A stretch of DNA of 64,000 bases from Asterella californica (lineage: Eukaryota > Streptophyta > Marchantiopsida > Marchantiales > Aytoniaceae), in the NCBI GenBank assembly GCA_036924285.1, contig JAYKYS010000010.1:19257001-19321000 (forward strand). Reading direction: 5' to 3'. Made by a program: the position numbers and the translations under genes. The notes under the pieces were generated by a model. That model was not told where the DNA came from, did no database searches, and saw only the letters and a list, made by a program, of their open reading frames with translations. How positions within the stretch are numbered: position 1 is the stretch's first letter; every line of letters begins with the position of its first letter. Shown here one piece after another: positions 53,872-64,000 of the stretch.

Positions 53872-54308
53872 TAGCAGAAGAAGAGAGTAAGATGCCCTCC
53901 TGCTAGAGTGCCCAAGTACACTAGCTCGGTCTGGAGAAAAAGACGCCCCAGTTGACGACCTGTCCTTCCTAGATAGCTTCCATGAACTCCACATCATGGT
54001 CTCCAAGGTATCTAACCTTCTGACCCTTTCTCTTAGGAAAAAGGTGACGGTGCAGCTTCTCCAGAAGACGCTTCTTCGGCTCCCGGTAAGCTTCCACCTT
54101 CCATCTATTCCTCCTCTGTCTGTCTTCCAAGAAGAGGCATGTAGTACTTCCAGGTACATGCCACTTCTCTAAGATCATCGGAAGAATCTTCTTCTCCAGC
54201 TCATATCCACGGTTCTCTGACTCAGGGTGGTGGAAAGTTCTACGCCACCACTCCATCATCCACGAAGATGATTTTTCTCGAGCGACCCCTGCCTTGACAT
54301 GTACACAG
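53872..54308 (-). pseudogene. N-terminal fragment of the Tat-associated ORF
   Basis: Open from 54259 to about 53969, then a shifted frame to 53872. Residues: MMEWWRRTFHHPESENRGYE, a basic stretch (REPKKRLLEKLHRHLFPKRK), then KVRYLGDHDVEFMEAIWEG, corresponding to the start of the 50.4-kb copy. After the shift, LGTLAGGHLTLFFCY is recognisable up to the Tat LTR end. It supplies about 90 residues upstream of what 50.4 kb retains, suggesting that the full protein exceeds 690 residues. Unknown family. Confidence 0.55.
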
Positions 54309-55216
54309 TATCATGTCGGATATTGCGTGAAGGATGTCCAGGAAAACATGAGGTTCCTGGCTGTGGAGATGTTGTGTGCTGAAACAGAGACAAGACAGAG
54401 AAAAAACAACCACAAAAACGAATGCTGCGATATATACCGACTCTAAATGTATGTACACTGCCGCTTCTTTCTCCTAAGAACACAGAACTGAGAAACAGAC
54501 CAGGGCGGTCTGTAACCTGCTTCAAAAGTCCCTAAAAACAACCCTTGAATCACAACCCTGACCCAAAACCACCGAAGTGCAGCTCAAAGCAAGAGAAACT
54601 TCTCTTTGCTAACAAACAGAACCACAGTAGTATCACGCGATCCAAACCCAAGTCGAAAACCACATCCATGTACAAGTTCTTAGCTAAAGCTAGCTACCAC
54701 AAGCTGTATATAGCCAACCAGAACTCTAACGAACTCAAAAGAGCAAAACCCGTAGCAAAGAAACTGAAAAAGATCTATCTGTGAACTTCCTCCTTTCGTC
54801 GAACGGACTTCAGATGTCGATAGGATCTCCTCCGCTGACTCCATTAACCCAAGAAACCTTCAGATCCGACTCCCAACAGCTGAGATATCGTCGATTTTCG
54901 GTCGTAGGTGACCGAACCTTCAAAAACTCCTCCCTGCGGCTTAAAACCGCACACATCGCACAAACGAATCGTCTAAACTGATATCCGTCTTCCCTTCCAG
55001 ATAGATCTAGCTATCACAAACCCAACGAGACTCCAAATGTCGTTTGGAGTTCCTCTTGCAAAACCACGCAAGAAATTTGATTACAGGTAGTAAAAAACTG
55101 ACGTAAATGGACTCCCTGCGGCTCAAACTCGCTCACCTCACCCAAACCAACAATCCAATCCACGTATAGTCTTCTCCTATGCGTAGATGAAGACTCCCTT
55201 GTCGCATAGGCATCTA
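54309..55216 (-). mobile_element. Partial family D LTR
   Basis: Starts TATCATGTCGG and follows 34642-35540 closely before breaking off near 55216. The shared left boundary supports that terminus as a true LTR end. The other end and its repeats are missing. Confidence 0.8.
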
Positions 55217-56290
55217 GTGAAGATGAAGCTTCTCGGAGAATTTCATATGCCTATTGTCGTATAGAAGAACCAGGTCTCCATCCTTGACAGTCACCTTCGT
55301 TGTACTTGTACTTTGTAAGTCTTCTCGAGAACTGCATTCATGTCTTCCTCGAACTCCACAAAGTTCAGAAGACGCTGCTCTTGACTTTTTCTTCTTCCAT
55401 GCATTCGGTAACAGCCAGCCTATAAGTAGGGACCTTCAACTCGATGGGGACAATGCATGTCATCTCGTAAGTTGGTAAAAGAGTGTTTTCTGAGTGGTAA
55501 CCTTAGGTGAAGTCCTAAAAGCTCACAACACAAACGGCACCTTCGTGTCTCAATCATAAGCGTGGTTTATAGTTACCTTATTCAACATATTGCAGAGAAG
55601 ATCTTTCGTCTTCTCTGCCAATCCATTAGCCTTCGGGTTGTACGGTGTCGTCTTTCGATGCTTGATCTTGAAATACTGTGTCAAGAGGGTAATAGTCTCA
55701 TTTAGAAAATGAGTTCCTCTGTCTGACATCAGTTCGAGAGGACATCCATAACGAGTGATGATGTTGTGCTAGAGAAATTTGACAATCACTACGGCGTCGT
55801 TCTTCCTTGTGGTTTCGTCCTCGACCATCTTAATGGCATAGTCTATAGCTATCAGTTAGTACCGTGCTCGGGTTCTTCTAGCTCCAGGAGCGATTGACCC
55901 AACATAATCGATTTCTCACTTTTCAAAAGATGCGAGAGGCAAAATGAGAGTAAGAGCCACCGAGTGATAGCTGTAGGTCTTCCCACCCTCTGGCACGCAT
56001 CACATCTTCTGATTTCCTGAAAAGTGTCTCTGTACATGGTTGGCCACCAGTAGTCAGTGTCCAACATCTTCTTCATCGTCGTCTTCAGTCCATAGTGACC
56101 TCCAGCGTCTTCGTAGTGAAGACTCGTGATTTACTGCTTTAATCTCTGAGGGCTCGAGGCATCTCCTCAGCTTCTCGTCATGTCCCTTCCTAAACAAAAT
56201 ATCCTGGAGGACGGCATAAGGGCCTGCCTTGTATAAGAAGACGGCCTTCTGCTCGGCATACAATCCTTCTAGGTACTGTTGGTCTTCCAA
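55217..56290 (-). pseudogene. pol: Tat-like integrase
   Basis: Zinc domain split over 56290-56054 and 56076-55852 (MKKMLDTDYWWPTMYRD, RRCDACQRVGRP). The core in broken frames to 55217 has the Asp of EIDYVGS, MSDRGTHF and NGLAEKT as the DDE triad. The C-terminus has DGDLVLLYDNRHMKF. Several in-frame stops. GAAGAC-rich like Tat-A, so probably the same family. Confidence 0.82.
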
Positions 56291-56367
56291 GAACTTCCTT
56301 AGGTCCTTGAAGATAGATTTTTCTGTGGAAGTCGCGTAGACAGGATCAGAAGACCTTACCTCGGCTT

Positions 56368-56832
56368 CTAGAGAGTGAGCGGTGCGTCCTCCCCCTCAGA
56401 CTGTGACACCTCTGCAGAAACTTGAAACTGCTTCTCATCGGAGAACTCGTCTTTCACTTCGTCTTCTCTACTTTCTGTCTCTAATCTGGATAAGTAGTCA
56501 GCATTAACATGTTGTCTTCCAGGCCTGTACTCAACCGTATAAGTGAATTCCTGAAGTAGAAGAATCCACTTAGCAATCCTACTTGACAAATTTGCTTTCT
56601 TCACTAGAAGCTTCAAAGAAAAATGATCCACATAGAAGACAAATGGGTTAGTCAGAAGATAGTGCCTAAACTTCCTACATGAGTAAATCATGCCAAGACA
56701 CTCCCTTTCAGTTGTTGAGTACTTCTTCTCGGCATCACTGAGTTGTCTTCTCGCATAGTAAATGAGATAATTTTTCTTCTTCTCGTCTTTTTGGCTCAGT
56801 ACCACTCCTATGACAAAAGCAGAGACATCCAC
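56368..56832 (-). pseudogene. pol: Tat-like RNase H
   Basis: DVSAFVIGVVLSQKDE carries the first Asp, YSTTERECLGMIYSCRKFRHY the Glu, FVFYVDHFSLKLLVKK the third (VDH where TDH is usual), and GRQHVNADYLSR the last. 154 codons open. It ends in an acidic stretch before a TGA; the integrase zinc domain follows in another frame. Confidence 0.87.
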
Positions 56833-56853
56833 ATAAATGTGGAAGATCTTTTC

Positions 56854-57200
56854 TCAATCAGGTGATCTCAGGATGGGAGATTCTGACAAAAGCTTCTTCA
56901 TCTCCTCGAAGGCTTCATGCTGCTCAAAAGACCAGACATGAGGTTCGTCCTTCTTCAGCAGCTTCGTAAGTCTTCTTGCCACTTCTGCATATCTGTCAAT
57001 AAACCTCTTGTAGTATCCTACGTTGCCCAGGAAGCTTCTCAATTGAGTCATGTTAGCAAGTGAGTGAAGTTTCATGATAACTTTCACCTTAGCACAGTCG
57101 ATTTCTATGTCTCTTCCAGAAATCCTATGTCCTAACAAAACCCTTTCTGATATTCCGAAGAAGCACTTCTCAGGATGCAGAGCCACACGATGCTCTTTGT
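56854..57200 (-). pseudogene. pol: Tat-like RT, C-terminal part
   Basis: ALHPEKCFFGISERVLLGH, TQLRSFLGNVGYYKRFI and EPHVWSFEQHEAFEEMKKLL are typical of the RT palm end and thumb. The YxDD half is missing: the frame breaks at about 57200, where sequence of element G begins. One stop separates it from RNase H. Confidence 0.85.
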
Positions 57201-58434
57201 TAACTGACGCACCTCGGTTAGGTTGGCCGAGTGCGGAGTGGCTAATCTCGATAGGGCAGTTAGTGCCGTTAGGATGAGTTCTTGGGATGATCCACTAGGG
57301 GTATACTTCGCAAGTAGAGCTTGGAGGCCTTAGTTCTTCAAGTTGAGCCTTCAAGCTCCTAGCTATGGTGGATAGTCTTTGGGAGTGCAATCTGGAGTCT
57401 TTGCGAGCACAGAGTGGATTTAGCTCAACTTTAGTGATTGTTTAGTGCCCGTTGGCATGATGGAGTGAGTATATACCGTTTATCACTTAAAGAACTCAGA
57501 TTGCGAGATCTGATTGAGAGGTTTTAGGTCGCGGATTTCAGCCGGTGGTATCTCCGAGTGGGCAGATCGGTGGTATCTTTGATTTGTGGATGCGCTTGCA
57601 CGTGTGCGTGGAGTGGTTCTTTTTGGTTGGATGATCGATTGCTGTGTGGATTACTATCATTTGAACCTGTTCATGGCTGATTTGGTGGTGACGTAGTGCG
57701 GAAGCGCTGCTGAAATTTCTTGTGACGGATTTTTGTGATCAATTTGAAATCGATAGAAGCGCATCGGTGGACGTCAGGTTGGCATGGGTCGATAATTTAT
57801 GATACTGAAGAGTGCAGTAGGTGCACGCTGGGAAGACAATTCCAATGCATAAAAAATCGTTCGATGTGGTGAAAGATCGAAGAAGTTACAAGTCGAAGAA
57901 AGTTACAAGTGATCCAAAATCTGACGTAAACCTGCCTGCGAGTGCCAATTTGGCAGATTTTGATCTCTTGGAGTGTGTTTTTGACCTCTAAGTTGCTGTT
58001 TTGAGATGTGTGCTCTTCGTACACGTCCTTCTTGTGGTGTTTGGCTCGAGTTTCTTTTCTTACCCAAGCAGAGAGTGAGCAGGAGTGTCGAGGTGTGGAG
58101 TGTGTGTTAAGAGACGTTTAGAGGTTTAGAGGCTTCGAGGCTTCGAGGAGCAGATGCGTGAGTGCGGAGACGTGAGAGCGGAGTGCGAGAGTGCAGAGAC
58201 GGAGAAGAGCCCGAGTCCGCCGCAAGCCAGCTTGCTGACGTGCGTGAGAGAGGTATACAAGTTTCAGTTGTGTGGGAAGTGTAAAACCGACAGTTGGTGC
58301 GATCTGCAGCAGATGCGGAACTCACAGCTGTTTACACCCTTCATGGCGTGGAAGGGTTTGTTCTAACATTTGGAGGGACCGCCGATGGACAATTACCATG
58401 AGTTCAGGCGAGACTACAGTATGGAGATTGAGTT
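57201..58434 (+). other. Presumed LTR/leader of element G, no gene recognised
   Basis: Lies between the broken Tat RT and the G gag. A TATATACC motif at about 57473 could be a core promoter. 58081-58270 is GAG-rich with duplicated CGGAGA/GTGCGAGAG motifs. No second LTR is in the window, so the LTR limits cannot be set. Confidence 0.4.
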
Positions 58435-59835
58435 GTGGAGACAACATTGGTCTCCAACTACGTTTCTATCACTACTGGCGTAGTTTTAGGAGGCGTAGCA
58501 CTTACGAGTTCGGGTGCCAGTAGCAGTGGTACATCCACATGTGACGGAGTACCTACTACCGGCGGTGCGTCCACTAGTAGTAGAGCAGATGGTAGTGTGA
58601 GGAGGATACTACCAAGGTTTAACCCTGTGGTTCAGTTTTTCCAGTGTTTGAGGAAGAACTATCAAGCTGTACAGACCGACAAGTTGAGGAGTCTGCAGGA
58701 GTTCCAGCGGAAGACTGGAGAGAGGCTACGCGAGGCATTTACTCGCATGAGGCGGTTGATCAGTGTTACCCAAGGGGTGATGGAAGCACAAGCAGTCCAG
58801 TTCTGTTATGAGATACTAGATCAGGAGCTACATAGGAGAGTCAAAGATGTCACGCTCCTTAGAGACACCGCTCTGACGTTAGCGGTTGTCTTGGTTTTGC
58901 TGAGCGCATTGAGCTCAACATGGTGGAGGAGAGGATGGTGGTTGCTGGGTTCAACAAGGAGACACCACATAAGACGACCACCTCTTCTCGAGGATCACAG
59001 ACTATGCAACAGCGTGGTGATGGTGGTGGTAAAGATCGTGCGGAGTAGTCACGATCCCAAGGAGGTGGTGGAGGATTTGGTGGGCAAAAGTCCATGCCGT
59101 CTTTCTCTAGTCAGCAGCAAGCGGGTCCTTGCTGGACGTGTGATGGTCCTCATCAGCAGAAAGACTGTCCACAGATGAGAGGTGGTTGTGAGACATTAGG
59201 GACGTCTCAAGCGGTACCTAGACAATGTGAGCATTGCGGACAACTTGGTCACAGTAGTAACCATTGTTTCGATCTCCATCCCGAGCTACAGCAAGAAAAG
59301 ACTGATCGTGGACGAGGCGGAGGAGCTCAAGGAGACAGTGGTGGTCGAGCTGGAGGTAGAGGTCCAGCACCTGAGAGATGATCAGTCGGTCCACCGCTTG
59401 CTACGAGGTCAAAAGCAGGTATTGCTGCTCGAATTGAGCAGTTGGAGCAGAGGATAGCTAGTATGACAATGATTCAACAGAGATCTAGTGGAACAAAAGC
59501 TTCCACGTCTTATGGAGGAGAAGGAGGTGACTTCGACTTAATGGTTGGTGTGGCGCAGATTGAGACATCTGCGGTAGTGACTAGAGGTGCAATACGTGTC
59601 TCTGAGTCACGAGGTGCGTCAGTGGAGTTGGATCCACAATGCGGGGAGGCTGGTAGACAGGTCAAGGTTCCCCAGTCGTTCATGTTATCGGAGGTGTTGA
59701 GGACCACATCTATGGTTCCTAAACAACCTACCGATGATGCAGTGGAGTTGGAGACATTGACATCCAGGAGTGGGTTTGATGTGAGTCAACCCTCGACGTA
59801 TGTGGACGCGACCACGAACTTGATGTTGGGGGCGG
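58435..59835 (+). pseudogene. gag: Element G gag
   Basis: Ser/Thr/Gly-rich N-terminus (58490-58600), then capsid: LRSLQEFQRKTGERLREAF, MRRLISVTQGVMEAQAVQFC. A shift near 58895 moves to ERIELNMVEER, with a TAG near 59046. Two zinc knuckles follow: CWTCDGPHQQKDC (59131-59169) and CEHCGQLGHSSNHC (59229-59270). A coil then contains EQLEQRIASM (about 59430). The family B 3' LTR at 59836 interrupts the downstream frame, so any ORF end at 59861 is inside the LTR. Confidence 0.8.
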
Positions 59836-61194
59836 TGTCGGAGTGTGATCTGTCTACCTAAGAAAGCGTTGGGCTTCTGGCTGTGGTTGTTTACTCAAGA
59901 GGTAGGTCTTTCAGGTTACAACAAGGCGCTATAAGCACTCACACAAGTGTTTAGGATCCTCTAATATGTTCAGAAAGTGAAATTCAGGTCTAACTAGTAG
60001 TAATAGAATCAAGCGATGAACTTTAACACTCAAGGAGAGAAAACTATGATGGTTCTGACTTCTAAAATTCTTCTACATGTAAGAGAGGCCCTACTGAGCA
60101 CACACACGAAGTTTCAGCTTGAGATCAAATTCTGGCACCTAGATATGGACAGAAAAGTTCTGAGTAAAGATATTGCGATAATTTTTGATACTCAAACAGC
60201 TATTTCGATCTACAACAAAAAAATGGCTCTATCAATTTCGAAGATTCTTACAGGATTTGGAGTCTACAGGATGCTGAACACCTCTTTGAAGTTGAGACTC
60301 CTGATTGTACACCGTTCTCCAGATCTCATTCTCTGAAGTTGTTGCTCTAGATTGAGAGCTTTTCAGACCCCCTCTGATTCAGCGGTCGCCTTGAATTACT
60401 CACTCACTCAAATGACTTGAAAATTTTTGGACAGTCGTAGCCCTCCTGACAGTGAACGCAACCATGAAGGTTTGAAGCGATTTCCTCAATTCTGCTGCGA
60501 ATGACACTGAAAACCCCAAATCCAACAAAAGTGAGGCAGTTTCAACTCAATCCGAACTTCAATTGGGCATAACTCCTTCTTTATTGCTCCAAATCGATCA
60601 AGAATTTCATTGACAATGCTTGGCATGACGAGCTTTATCTTCCTGTGCTCTCAGATTTTGTAGTCCTCTCACTCTCCTTTAGATCTCTGTTTTTAAATTT
60701 AGAGTTTTACAAAAGACAAAAATAGACCAATAGGAGTTCATAGCTCCACTTGGTTGTCCTCTTGTGTCTTAAACCATGTGGTATTTTAATTCCACTCATA
60801 GGCTACCACGTCAAGTTCCTTAAAGTGCTAGCGTAAATCTTAAACTACCGAAAATGACACGCAATCTTGAAAGTAAACTTAAACTAGCTAAAAAGCGTGC
60901 ATGGGCAACACGTAAGTACAACCCATGAGCTTAAACTTTATCAACATGGTAAATCTAAGTTATGTACGTTGAACATCATAGACAAGTAAGAAGTCACTTG
61001 CACAAACGCACAAATGCTTGAACAAGATAACTAGCATATTATCAGCCTACTAGGACTCAAAATAGTGTTAACACCGTATGCAAAGATGTCAAACATATAC
61101 ATAAACGACTAGAAGTAATATGACTAACTTCTAGAACTACTAAACTCAAGTGTCGGAGTAGAAATATAACATGTAACCACCAAGTAGCACGACA
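59836..61194 (-). mobile_element. Family B 3' LTR
   Basis: 1359 bp, TGTCGGAGTGTG to AGCACGACA on the plus strand, so inverted TGTCG/CGACA ends. Full-length partner of the solo LTR at 20968-26390. It interrupts element G gag. The 5' LTR is beyond the window, so the target duplication cannot be checked. Confidence 0.88.
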
Positions 61195-61206
61195 TCCACC
61201 CCCTCT
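61195..61206 (-). promoter_or_regulatory. Polypurine tract of family B element
   Basis: Minus strand AGAGGGGGTGGA directly before the LTR start, the same as at 48704-48716. Confidence 0.85.
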
Positions 61207-61242
61207 GAACCTGCACATCCTCCGATATGTGCCAGATCCAGA

Positions 61243-61617
61243 TCAAGACTCATCAGCTTCAGCTTTAAATTCATCTTCAACCTCTATTGAGTCTTCAGCT
61301 TCATCCTCAGTAAACTCTGCAATGTTCTGGTCCTCCCCTCTCCTTCTAAAGAGCTTGATTCTCTTCCCTGCGACTGGTATCTTGAGCACTACACCATCTA
61401 AATCTCTCAAAGAGTATGTGGCATTATCATAAACTTCTAACACCACATAAGGTCCGAACCATCTCTTGGAAAACTTTCTGATAGCGCTATGTTGATTATC
61501 AAGACTACTATCATAGACTAACACCCAATCACCTTCCTTAACTGGTTTGGATCGTAATCTATGCGTTCTATCAAATCTGCCTTTGTTTCTCTCTCTAGCA
61601 GTCTTTAACCTTTCCAC
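61243..61617 (-). CDS. pol: Family B integrase C-terminal domain
   Basis: 124 codons: RLKTARERNKGRFDRTHRL, GDWVLVYDSSLDNQHSA, RWFGPYVVLEVYDNATYSL (GPY/F module), then an acidic tail (TEDEAEDSIEVEDEFKAE) to the stop. Separated from the core by a stop near 61700. No chromodomain, so this is not a chromovirus. Confidence 0.85.
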   Translation of the reverse strand: MERLKTARERNKGRFDRTHRLRSKPVKEGDWVLVYDSSLDNQHSAIRKFSKRWFGPYVVLEVYDNATYSLRDLDGVVLKIPVAGKRIKLFRRRGEDQNIAEFTEDEAEDSIEVEDEFKAEADES

Positions 61618-61795
61618 AGCTTTAGCAACATCCTTAGATCTTCGTTCTAACTGCTGGATCCTTAATGCAAGAAGATCATCCGTACTTCTATCATCTTCCT
61701 ATGGCAAAATATTCCAAGTAGGCACAATCTCCTCAATCGGCATCATAAGTTTTTGCCCTAGTATCAACTCTGTTGGCATGTAATCTGTAACGGTA

Positions 61796-62437
61796 CTATG
61801 AGTTGTACGATCTGCCCATAAAGCAAAATGGTAGCAGTCTAGGCCATTCACGGATCTTACCCTTGCAATCTTTTACCAAAGCTTTGATGATTGGCGGATG
61901 ACCTCGTTCGCTCTTGTCATTCCCTTCAGGATTGTAAGATGTGGTTAACGCCAACTTGATTCTCAATCGCTTGAAGAACTCACATGCTTCTTGTGAATCT
62001 AGCTCACCCCTATCTACAGTGATCTTTCCCACACACCCATACCTACAAATAACATCTTCAAGTAGAAAGCGGCAGACACTAGCAGTGGTCTTCGTCCTCA
62101 GGGCACGGCCTTCGACTTGGTTAGATAGATCTTCTCTAGCCAAGACTAGATACCTCATTTGTCCAAGTCCAAATGGCATAGTTACAAGATCCACTACCCA
62201 TTTGTAATGAATAGCTAAAGGATAAGTAGGATGTAATCCATCACGATGACGTATAGTGGAATACATCTGGCAAGACATACATGATGAAACAAACTGTACT
62301 ACATTCTTATACATACCCTTCCACCAATACTTCTCCTTCATCCTGGCAAATGTAGCCCAAACTCCTCTATGACCGGCCCATAGACTCTCATGGAACTCCT
62401 TGATCAGCTGCTGTTGCAATTCCAGGTCATATACCAC
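61796..62437 (-). CDS. pol: Family B integrase zinc domain and catalytic core
   Basis: 213 codons open. HHCC: FHESLWAGHRG and CMSCQMY. The DDE triad is in VVDLVTMPFG, ITVDRGELDSQE and NDKSERGHPP. Spacing is normal. Upstream (62438-62542) a stop separates it from the RNase H tail, so the polyprotein is interrupted although individual domains are well kept. Confidence 0.88.
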   Translation of the reverse strand: MVYDLELQQQLIKEFHESLWAGHRGVWATFARMKEKYWWKGMYKNVVQFVSSCMSCQMYSTIRHRDGLHPTYPLAIHYKWVVDLVTMPFGLGQMRYLVLAREDLSNQVEGRALRTKTTASVCRFLLEDVICRYGCVGKITVDRGELDSQEACEFFKRLRIKLALTTSYNPEGNDKSERGHPPIIKALVKDCKGKIREWPRLLPFCFMGRSYNS

Positions 62438-62542
62438 CCGCTGTGGTACACCTCCTTGTAGCTTAGGGCGCGTCCATAGATGTCCTCCATATAAAAAGTA
62501 ACCATAAGCTATTCTACGGATCCTCTTGAAATCTGCATCAGA

Positions 62543-63171
62543 TCAGCCTTCTTGTCTTTCCAATGAACTCAAATAGCGCCCAAGATCCAACCAGTCGCCA
62601 TCATACATAGTTTCTTCAAATAACTCCAATGGAGCTGCAAAATAGCTTCTATCCTTTCTAGCAAGAACACTAGAATAGAACTTTGTTCCCACATCCTCTT
62701 GGTCATCTATCATTTCCTTCTCATCGTAATACCTAACCCTTGACAAATATCTGCCACAAGATTATCTTTTCCTGCAATATGTCTAAACTCTAGGTTCAAG
62801 GACTTGATATATGCTATCCATCTCAACATAGCAATATCTGGAGTTGTACAGCTAGTGATCATTCCCAAGAGAGATAAACAATCTGTCTCCACAACCATAG
62901 GTGCTCCTATCAAGTATTCCTTGTCACTCTTCATCGCAGTAACTACTCCCCATAGCTCTCGCTTGACCTGAGGGTAGTCTCTCTGACGTGAATTTAATAC
63001 CTTAGCACCAAAACGCACCACATATCTATTTCCATCCTCATCGTCTTGTCCTACAGTCCATCCAATGCCAATAGGACTAGTATCAACAGTAAAGATAACA
63101 GATCTGTCCAACTCATATGTTACCTTCCGTAGAGTTGGTGGTGAAGCCAAAAGATCCTTCAACTTCCTCAT
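62543..63171 (-). pseudogene. pol: Family B RNase H and linker
   Basis: 63171-62710: FTVDTSPIGIGWTVGQD, YPQVKRELWGVV, MVVETDCLSLLGM and GKDNLVADI give the four acidic residues. A frame change near 62740 moves to 62746-62543 (EEMIDDQED-like linker). Confidence 0.85.
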
Positions 63172-63183
63172 AGACTCGCTTTG

Positions 63184-64000
63184 CTACTCTTGCCACTGAA
63201 ATCTTTGTCCCTTCCTCAGCAACTTGTACAATGGATCTGCTACATGAGCAAAGTGTGAAATCCATATATGATAAAACACACATGCACCTAGAAACCTTCT
63301 CACCTCAGTAACTGACCCACATGTCTCCTTCATCCTTCGAATGGCATCAACCTTGTTTGGACAAGGTTTCCGACCATAAGATCCACATAGGTGTCCCACA
63401 ATTAACACCTCTTGTTTTCCAAATACAGACTTTGCTCCTGATAAAGTCAAATGAATCTCCTCCAGTCGACTCAATATCTTATCGCAGTCAACTATAGGGT
63501 CTGCAACAAACTTACGGCACCCCCTATGATCCTTTACCTCAATTTTCTCCTGTTCAGCACACCCTTTGATCGGCACATCATCAAGGAATGGCATAGTTTT
63601 CTCAGGAATGAAATCCCTCAAAACTTTGTTCATGTCATTCATCATATGTGATACAGAATTGGTAGCACCTTGTGACAAGGTGCACATTCTTAGTAACCCC
63701 AAAGGTGTCCTCATTGTAGTCAAGTCTCTACTCTCAGAGGATAACTGAAACTGATCATACCCTGAATATAAGTCTCCCATTGAATAGATAGCACGTCCAG
63801 CAAAAGCCTCTGCAAACTCGTCTACAATAGGTCATATACCCATATTCCTGATAGTCACCTTGTTAACTGGTTGCATATCTTGAATGAATCTCAAAGCTCC
63901 ACTCTTCTTCGGAACAGTAAACCATCTGCTAGAATAGGGAGCTATAGATGGTTCCAAGATACCCATCCTAATCCTCTCATTGAACAAGTCTATCAATTTT
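63184..64000 (-). pseudogene. pol: Family B reverse transcriptase, cut by window edge
   Basis: From the edge: LVQ-type entry, RIRMGILEPSIAPYSSRWF, PKKSGALRFIQDMQPVNK, then TGA at 63832-63834. 63780-63184 continues: GDLYSGYDQFQLSSESRD, TMPFLDDVPIKG (catalytic Asp pair), EVLIVGHLCGSYGRKP and RRFLGACVFYHIWI. The FLDDVPIKG and RFLG-CV blocks are distinctive of a gypsy group well known from fungi and also present in non-seed plants. Confidence 0.86.

Noticed and set aside
57205..57260. tRNA-Leu/Ser-like A box (TTGGCCGAGTGCGG)
   Set aside because: No B box (GGTTCGANNCC) at the proper distance and no cloverleaf could be drawn.
59442..59861. 139-codon ORF end in element G as an intact reading frame
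   Set aside because: Its last codons lie inside the family B LTR that starts at 59836, so the stop is accidental.

Overview
This window is a dense nest of LTR retrotransposons with no recognisable host gene, rRNA, tRNA or CRISPR array. The Ty3/gypsy content points to a land plant: a chromodomain-bearing chromovirus primed by initiator tRNA-Met, a Tat/Athila-like element primed by tRNA-Asp with LTRs near 3.7 kb, and a third lineage whose RT and gag zinc knuckle look like those of non-seed-plant and fungal gypsy elements. A bryophyte, lycophyte or fern is my guess, held with low confidence. The region is probably heterochromatic and intergenic.

Layout, left half. The backbone is one Tat-like element (Tat-A) on the minus strand. 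Its 5' LTR is 28164-32455, its primer binding site is 28127-28145, and gag runs leftward to protease and reverse transcriptase at the left edge. Two insertions interrupt it. (1) At 1587-19995, between gag and protease, lies an LTR-bracketed block holding five full tandem copies plus a partial sixth of a 3437-bp unit. Each unit is an LTR lacking 85 bp plus a zinc-knuckle ORF, gag and a truncated protease on the minus strand. (2) At 20968-26390 a solo LTR of family B splits gag. That solo LTR itself contains an internally deleted Tat element (22334-26380). Target-site duplications support each step.

Middle. 32596-33770 is a decayed minus-strand gag. 34376-46047 is a plus-strand chromovirus (element C). 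Its 5' LTR is split by a 2.0-kb solo LTR (family D, 34642-36662), and its leader is split by a 3.75-kb Tat solo LTR (37174-40919). gag-pol with a C-terminal chromodomain occupies 41220-45580, and the intact 3' LTR is 45594-46047. Both C LTRs carry clustered perfect heat-shock-element modules upstream of the TATA box.

Right half. 46440-48430 is a minus-strand gypsy fragment (H). 48438-50388 is a decayed family B fragment. 50389-53871 is a Tat-derived segment with a long coiled-coil ORF leading into an LTR 3' end. 53872-54308 holds the N-terminal part of the same ORF type on the minus strand. 54309-55216 is a partial D LTR. 55217-57200 is the RT-RNase H-integrase part of a Tat-like pol. 57200-59835 is the leader and gag of another gypsy element (G). 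59836-64000 is the 3' LTR and pol of a family B element on the minus strand that runs off the window.

The least ordinary features are the near-perfect tandem array with an alternating single-base variant, the coiled-coil ORF carried inside Tat LTRs in at least four places, the extreme GAAGAC/GTCTTC enrichment of the Tat family, and the heat-shock-element arrays in two unrelated LTR families. All functional statements are inferred from sequence alone.
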